This document shows positions 25,252-28,831 of a DNA stretch of 28,831 nucleotides, piece after piece. The notes below the pieces were generated by a model. It saw only the letters and a list, made by a program, of their open reading frames with translations, was not told the DNA's origin and searched no databases. Made by a program: the position numbers and the translations under genes. Position 1 is the first letter of the stretch, and the number at the start of each line of letters is the position of its first letter. Source of the stretch: UBA668 sp038234785 (GTDB lineage Bacteria > Actinomycetota > Acidimicrobiia > Acidimicrobiales > Ilumatobacteraceae); assembly GCA_038234785.1 (NCBI GenBank), contig JBBQTC010000054.1:1-28831 (forward strand), given 5' to 3'.

Positions 25252-27123
25252 TTAGAGCCCTGAACCGTGGACGTGGTCGCACTGGGCAGTCTCGCCCGGC
25301 GCGACCTGGCCGGCACCGAGGCCCTCCAGCGCGGCGAACGGCCCACACTTGTTGGTCGTGATCCAGACGTGGATCATCGGAGCGGGCTGGAGTTTGCGGA
25401 GGCCGTCGGGGCATGACCCGGTCGAGTCCGTGATGCCGCGGACCTGCGGCGCGACTGGATCCAGCGTGAAGCACAGGTTGTCGTGGATGTGCCACTGCAT
25501 GAGCGCGCCGCCGATGTTGGGAACGTCGGTGAGCGCGACGGTGTCGGGCAGCATGTACATCGCGCTCACGAGGAGCTTGGTGCCGTCGGGCTGGGGCCGA
25601 TACACGAGGCTCTCCGGGTGGTCCGGATCGAGCACGACGTCGTCGTTGATCCAGTCCCAGTTGATGTAGTGCTCGAAGCCGGTGAGACCGTCGCCGATGC
25701 TGTGGAAGCCGGCGGCTTCGGCCACCTTGTAGTCGGCCCACTTCGGCAGGCGAACCAGGGTGACGGCGACGAGGTTCTCGGCCGCCGCCTGCTGCTGGGG
25801 GGTGACGCCTGAGGTGCCCGACAGGTCGATCGGTTGCGTCGGGTCGTACGGCTTGGCCGTGCTGGCCGTGCTGGCCGCGGTGCCGTGGACGTGATCCTGG
25901 CACTTGTCGACTCGCTGATCCTCGGGAACCGCGGCCTGGCCGGCGCCCACACCCTCGAGCGCGGAGAACGGCCCGCACGCTTGCGGCGTGATCCACACGT
26001 GCACCATCGGGTTCTCGCCACCGGTGTTCACTCCGCGAGCACAGTTGCCGTTGGCGTCGGTGAGTCCGACCACCTGGTTGGCGCCGTTGACGCGGTCCCA
26101 GCACAGATTCCCGTGGTTGTGCCAGGTCATCAGGGACCCGGCCCAGTTGGTCAACTCCGGGTCGTCGGTGGGTCGCGCGCTGGCGATGAACATCGCGCCC
26201 GCAAGAATCCGCTGGGTGCCCTTCACCGTGTAGACGAGGGACTCGGGTTGAGTGGGGTCGAGGATCACGTCGTCGTTGATGAGCGAGGGCTTGATGTAGT
26301 GCTCGCTGCCGGTGCCGGCGTCGCCGATGCTCGTGTACCCGTCGGCGATGGCGGTGGCGGTGTCCGCCCACTTGGGGAGATCTCGCTGGGTGTCGACGAT
26401 GAGCTGGGCAGCCCGGGCCTGCTGCTCGGGCGTGACGCCCGGAACGCCTGACAGGTCCATCGGCTGCGTCGGGTCGTACGGCCTGGGCCACACCGCGGCG
26501 ACCTCGGGGGCCACCGTGTCGTGGACGTGCGCGGTGGTGGCAGTCGCGTCGCCGGTCGCCGCGCCGGCCGCGGCACCGGCGGAGCCGTCGTCGTGCACGT
26601 GCCCGTCGGCGGCCGCTGCGGCGGAGTCGTGCGAGTGGGTGTGGGTGCCGCCGGTCCACATCGCCGGAACGGCGAGTGCTGCGACGAGAATCGCCGGGAC
26701 GGCGAGGCGATGGGGGGTCGCCGGACGCCAGCCGACGAGCACGGATGCGAGTGCGGTGCCGGCGGCGACGGCGCCGAGTCCCGCGCACATGGTGTCGGCG
26801 AACTGCGCCGCCTCCCGCGTCTGCAGTCCGTCGATCCAGCTGATGCCCACCAGTCGGGTGGCGAGCCAGCCGATGACTGCCGCGCCGTTCACGAGGACGA
26901 CAGCGAACGCTGCCGGTCGAGCAGGACGCACGAGAGCCCACAGGCCGACGCCGAGTTGCAGCGCGGCGACCACGACGAAGATGCGGGCGAGCTGCGGGTG
27001 TTCGGCGTGGATGCCGGTGGCGGAGGCGTGGATCGCCCCGGCACCGAGCGATGCCATCGCGGCGACGGCGAGCCCCGGCAGGCGACGGTCGTCGGTCGGG
27101 CGGGTGGGGGGCGTGAGCTCCAT
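25252..27123 (-). CDS. Membrane-anchored protein with a duplicated His/Cys domain, family not recognised
   Basis: Encodes 623 residues. About five hydrophobic segments (roughly 17-37, 46-65, 72-92, 115-132, 139-157) are followed by a His-rich linker (THTHSHDS, DGHVHDDG, AHVHD; about 160-203). Then come two copies of one ~180-residue domain (216-396 and 426-606), each starting YDPTQP-x-DLSG and sharing GVTPxQQA, LPKWAD, SIGD, EHYI, INDDVxLDP, PESLVY, WHxHxNLC, HVWIT and CGPF-ALEG-GAGQ. Each copy ends in a Cys followed by DHVHG. Conserved His and Cys suggest metal binding, but this is inference. The ATG at 27123 lies 6 nt behind TACACT; an in-frame ATG at 27150 is the alternative. The domain copies are likely extracytoplasmic. 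It sits between an enoyl-CoA hydratase gene and a lipoprotein gene. Confidence 0.85.
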   Translation of the reverse strand: MELTPPTRPTDDRRLPGLAVAAMASLGAGAIHASATGIHAEHPQLARIFVVVAALQLGVGLWALVRPARPAAFAVVLVNGAAVIGWLATRLVGISWIDGLQTREAAQFADTMCAGLGAVAAGTALASVLVGWRPATPHRLAVPAILVAALAVPAMWTGGTHTHSHDSAAAAADGHVHDDGSAGAAAGAATGDATATTAHVHDTVAPEVAAVWPRPYDPTQPMDLSGVPGVTPEQQARAAQLIVDTQRDLPKWADTATAIADGYTSIGDAGTGSEHYIKPSLINDDVILDPTQPESLVYTVKGTQRILAGAMFIASARPTDDPELTNWAGSLMTWHNHGNLCWDRVNGANQVVGLTDANGNCARGVNTGGENPMVHVWITPQACGPFSALEGVGAGQAAVPEDQRVDKCQDHVHGTAASTASTAKPYDPTQPIDLSGTSGVTPQQQAAAENLVAVTLVRLPKWADYKVAEAAGFHSIGDGLTGFEHYINWDWINDDVVLDPDHPESLVYRPQPDGTKLLVSAMYMLPDTVALTDVPNIGGALMQWHIHDNLCFTLDPVAPQVRGITDSTGSCPDGLRKLQPAPMIHVWITTNKCGPFAALEGLGAGQVAPGETAQCDHVHGSGL

Positions 27124-27129
27124 CTCGTG

Positions 27130-27135
27130 AGTGTA
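27130..27135 (-). promoter_or_regulatory. Leaderless-type -10 box before the duplicated-domain membrane protein gene
   Basis: On the minus strand TACACT is followed by 6 nt (CACGAG) and the ATG at 27123, which supports this start over the in-frame ATG 27 bases upstream. No Shine-Dalgarno is present. It lies in the 57-bp gap after the enoyl-CoA hydratase stop. Confidence 0.45.
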
Positions 27136-27180
27136 AGGGGGGCCGAACACCTCGTGCGTGTCAGGCGCGACCCGATGCGT

Positions 27181-28002
27181 TCAGCCGAAGTCGGGCGGGC
27201 GCCGTTCGCGGAGGGCCGCGACACCCTCGCGGTACTTGGCGGTGGTCATCGCCTCCTCGAGCAATCGCTGGGCATGATGGATCGCATCGGCGGGGGAGTG
27301 ATGCAGCAGATCGCGGTACAACTGCGCCTTCGTCGTGGCCAGCGCCTGGGGGCCGACTCCGGTGGCGAGGTGCTGCGCATACTCGAGCGCCGCGGCGAGC
27401 GTGGCCTCGCCGTCGAGTTCGACGCCGTTCCAGAGTCCCCACTCCCGTGTCGCCTCCGGAGTGAACACTCGACCCGACAAGAGGAGGTCAGCGGCGCGGG
27501 TGACGCCGACCAGTCGCGGGAGTTGCCAGCTCATGCCGTACTCGGCGGGAAGGCCGAGCTTCGGCGCCGCAGTGGTGAGCTTGGCCGTCGCCGCGCCGAA
27601 GCGCAGATCGCAGAACAGCGCCAGTGCCAGCCCGACCCCGGCGGCCGCACCGTTGACCGCAGCGATGATCGGGAAGCGCATCGCGAACTGGAACGCGAAG
27701 TCGGCGTCGAACTCAGGTCGCCGGCCGTAGCCGGGTGTCGCCGGGGCATCGCTGAGGCCGGGGTCGTACGACCCTCGCTCGGCGTGCCCGGCGAGTGCGG
27801 CGGAATCGCCACCGACACAGAACGCGGTGGCAGAGCCGGTGACGACGACCACTCGCACGGCGGGTTCCGCGTCGAGTGCAGCGAGGACCCATCGGTACTC
27901 GGTGTGCATGCGTCCGGTCCACGCGTTGTGACGGTGCGGCCGGTGTAGCCATACGGTGGCGACGTGTCCGTCGACCTCGTACCTGATGGCGCTGAGTTCC
28001 AC
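27181..28002 (-). CDS. Enoyl-CoA hydratase/isomerase (crotonase) family protein
   Basis: Encodes 273 residues from a GTG. Crotonase enzymes hydrate or isomerise enoyl-CoA thioesters, mostly in fatty-acid or aromatic-acid breakdown. The oxyanion-hole pair is visible as FCVGGD (61-66) and NGAAAGVG (117-124), and the acid/base position is E154 in LGLPAEYGMSW. The N-terminal VATVWLHRPHRHNAW and the C-terminal trimerisation helices fit the family. The substrate cannot be told and no other beta-oxidation gene is adjacent. The start lies 7 nt behind a TAGCGT box. Confidence 0.92.
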   Translation of the reverse strand: MELSAIRYEVDGHVATVWLHRPHRHNAWTGRMHTEYRWVLAALDAEPAVRVVVVTGSATAFCVGGDSAALAGHAERGSYDPGLSDAPATPGYGRRPEFDADFAFQFAMRFPIIAAVNGAAAGVGLALALFCDLRFGAATAKLTTAAPKLGLPAEYGMSWQLPRLVGVTRAADLLLSGRVFTPEATREWGLWNGVELDGEATLAAALEYAQHLATGVGPQALATTKAQLYRDLLHHSPADAIHHAQRLLEEAMTTAKYREGVAALRERRPPDFG

Positions 28003-28009
28003 GGTCGCG

Positions 28010-28015
28010 ACGCTA
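28010..28015 (-). promoter_or_regulatory. Leaderless-type -10 box before the enoyl-CoA hydratase gene
   Basis: On the minus strand TAGCGT is followed by 7 nt (CGCGACC) and the GTG at 28002. No Shine-Dalgarno is seen. The rest of the divergent gap (28016-28146) is less GC-rich than the genes around it and shows no clear promoter for the + strand gene. Confidence 0.4.
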
Positions 28016-28146
28016 ATAGCGCATGTCCCATTTTCTCGTTCCGAACGACTTGACCAGAGCGCACATAGCGGGCAATCTGGCGCTCCCTCTTGCTCCGGGT
28101 CCTTCGGCCCTTCCAGTGCCTCTGGCCGACGAGTATGGAGTCAAGT

Positions 28147-28677
28147 ATGGGTTTGCCCCTCCGTCGCTCACTCGTTCCCGTGGTGCTCCTCGTGGGCTTG
28201 GCCGCGTGTACCGACAACTCGACCGCGACGAAGCCTTCACAGACATCGGATGTGCCGACGACGGTTGCAGTCGAGACTACGGAGGCCCAGTCCACGACGA
28301 CGAGGGTGTCAGTCGACACGACCACCTCGTCGACGTCATCACCGGCAGCGGACTGCCCCGTCGTCACGTTCGAGAACCTTCCGGCGCCGTGGGATCCAAC
28401 CATCAAGGACCTACAGGGAGATGGATCCAGCCTCCCAGGAACACATATCGAAAGGCCTGGCGCCTTCATCAACCTGTTCCCTGGCGGCTCGATCTGGGTG
28501 CCGTCGTCTCCCGAGAACCTCACGGTGGACGGACACCCGGCTCAGATCGGAACCGTTGAGGACGGCCTGAGCGTTCGTGTCACGCTGATCGGCCAATGCG
28601 ACAAGTTTGACTTCGTCGCCTATGGCGTGACGGACGCCGAACTCCGATCGGTGATGATCGCAGTCAGATTCGGCTGA
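28147..28677 (+). CDS. Predicted lipoprotein with Ser/Thr-rich linker, function unknown
   Basis: The ATG at 28147 gives 176 residues starting MGLPLRRSLVPVVLLVGLAAC, a lipoprotein signal with lipobox L-A-A-C21. A Thr/Ser-rich stretch of about 50 residues follows, likely a cell-wall linker. The C-terminal globular part (from DCPVVTFENLP) has two Cys that may form a disulfide (DCPVV and IGQCDKF). GGAG lies 7 nt before the chosen ATG; earlier in-frame ATGs at 28090 and 28135 do not give a signal peptide at the N-terminus. Codon choice is visibly less GC-biased than in the housekeeping genes, which may point to transfer. I do not recognise the family. Confidence 0.65.
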   Translation: MGLPLRRSLVPVVLLVGLAACTDNSTATKPSQTSDVPTTVAVETTEAQSTTTRVSVDTTTSSTSSPAADCPVVTFENLPAPWDPTIKDLQGDGSSLPGTHIERPGAFINLFPGGSIWVPSSPENLTVDGHPAQIGTVEDGLSVRVTLIGQCDKFDFVAYGVTDAELRSVMIAVRFG

Positions 28678-28686
28678 TACCGCGCC

Positions 28687-28773
28687 CTAACTGCCTGGTT
28701 GATGATCTTGATGGCGTTGCGGCTTGTTCGTAGCGTTTCGGTTCGTCCGGCGGGTGGGCTCGCTAACTGCCTG
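28687..28773. repeat. 11-bp direct repeat in the non-coding 3' tail
   Basis: CTAACTGCCTG occurs at 28687-28697 and 28763-28773, 76 bp apart, and a further CTAAC at 28793-28797. The first copy follows the lipoprotein stop codon by 9 bp. The 154-bp stretch 28678-28831 contains no gene I can support. CTAAC right after a small ORF recalls integron attC sites, but the complementary GTTRRRY end was not found. Confidence 0.35.
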
Positions 28774-28831
28774 CTGCCTTCGGGTTGGCTTCCTAACGAG
28801 GTGCTGCCCGCTGGGTGAATCGGCCGTGGTG

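Noticed and set aside
28678..28831. Integron attC site after the last lipoprotein gene
   Set aside because: CTAAC follows the stop closely as in attC sites, but no GTTRRRY partner with complementary L boxes occurs within 60-140 bp, and the visible recombinase (5422-6333) is a housekeeping Xer protein.

Overview
The window is high-GC DNA with strong coding bias and short gaps. It most likely comes from an actinomycetote, and I infer class Acidimicrobiia. The support is a NucS/EndoMS-type mismatch endonuclease, a WhiG-like sigma factor lying between dprA/xerC and rpsB, the order rpsB-tsf-pyrH-frr-cdsA-dxr-rseP-ispG, and many genes whose start codon sits 6 to 9 nt behind a TANNNT box with no Shine-Dalgarno sequence (leaderless-type starts). 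No rRNA, tRNA, CRISPR array or insertion sequence was found.

Layout. 1-944 is an open frame whose first third reads as a KaiC-like ATPase and whose remainder reads as the C-terminal half of a choline-sulfatase; it is either an assembly chimera at the sequence edge or a real fusion. 964-2567 holds a beta-carbonic anhydrase (-) and clpP (+) transcribed from what looks like one symmetric divergent promoter, then a small lipoprotein (-). 2749-15915 is a long + strand housekeeping run: comM/yifB, dprA, xerC-type recombinase, whiG-type sigma factor, a degenerate M23 peptidase homologue, rpsB, tsf, pyrH, frr, cdsA, dxr, rseP, ispG, followed by a nucleoside phosphorylase-family gene (15932-16690). 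These genes link DNA uptake and processing, chromosome resolution, developmental sigma control, translation (S2, EF-Ts, RRF), UMP and CDP-diacylglycerol synthesis, regulated intramembrane proteolysis and the MEP isoprenoid pathway.

16691-16839 carries a long hairpin between convergent genes. 16840-20165 is a - strand group: manA, nucS and an ABC1/UbiB-family kinase. 20274-24474 holds, on +, an ATP-grasp-less PEP-utilising enzyme homologue, a DHA2-type MFS exporter and an alpha/beta hydrolase.

24506-28002 is the least conventional part, all on -: an enoyl-CoA hydratase, a 623-residue membrane-anchored protein with a His-rich linker and two copies of an unrecognised ~180-residue His/Cys domain, a lipoprotein, and a possible 41-residue ORF coupled to it by a GTGA overlap. 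28147-28677 is a lipoprotein gene whose composition looks less GC-rich than its neighbours, followed by a non-coding tail with an 11-bp direct repeat.

The best candidates for something new are the duplicated His/Cys membrane protein, the symmetric can/clpP promoter, the RNA hairpin masking the rpsB ribosome binding site, and the three-hairpin leader before comM. All assignments come from reading the sequence; no database search was run.
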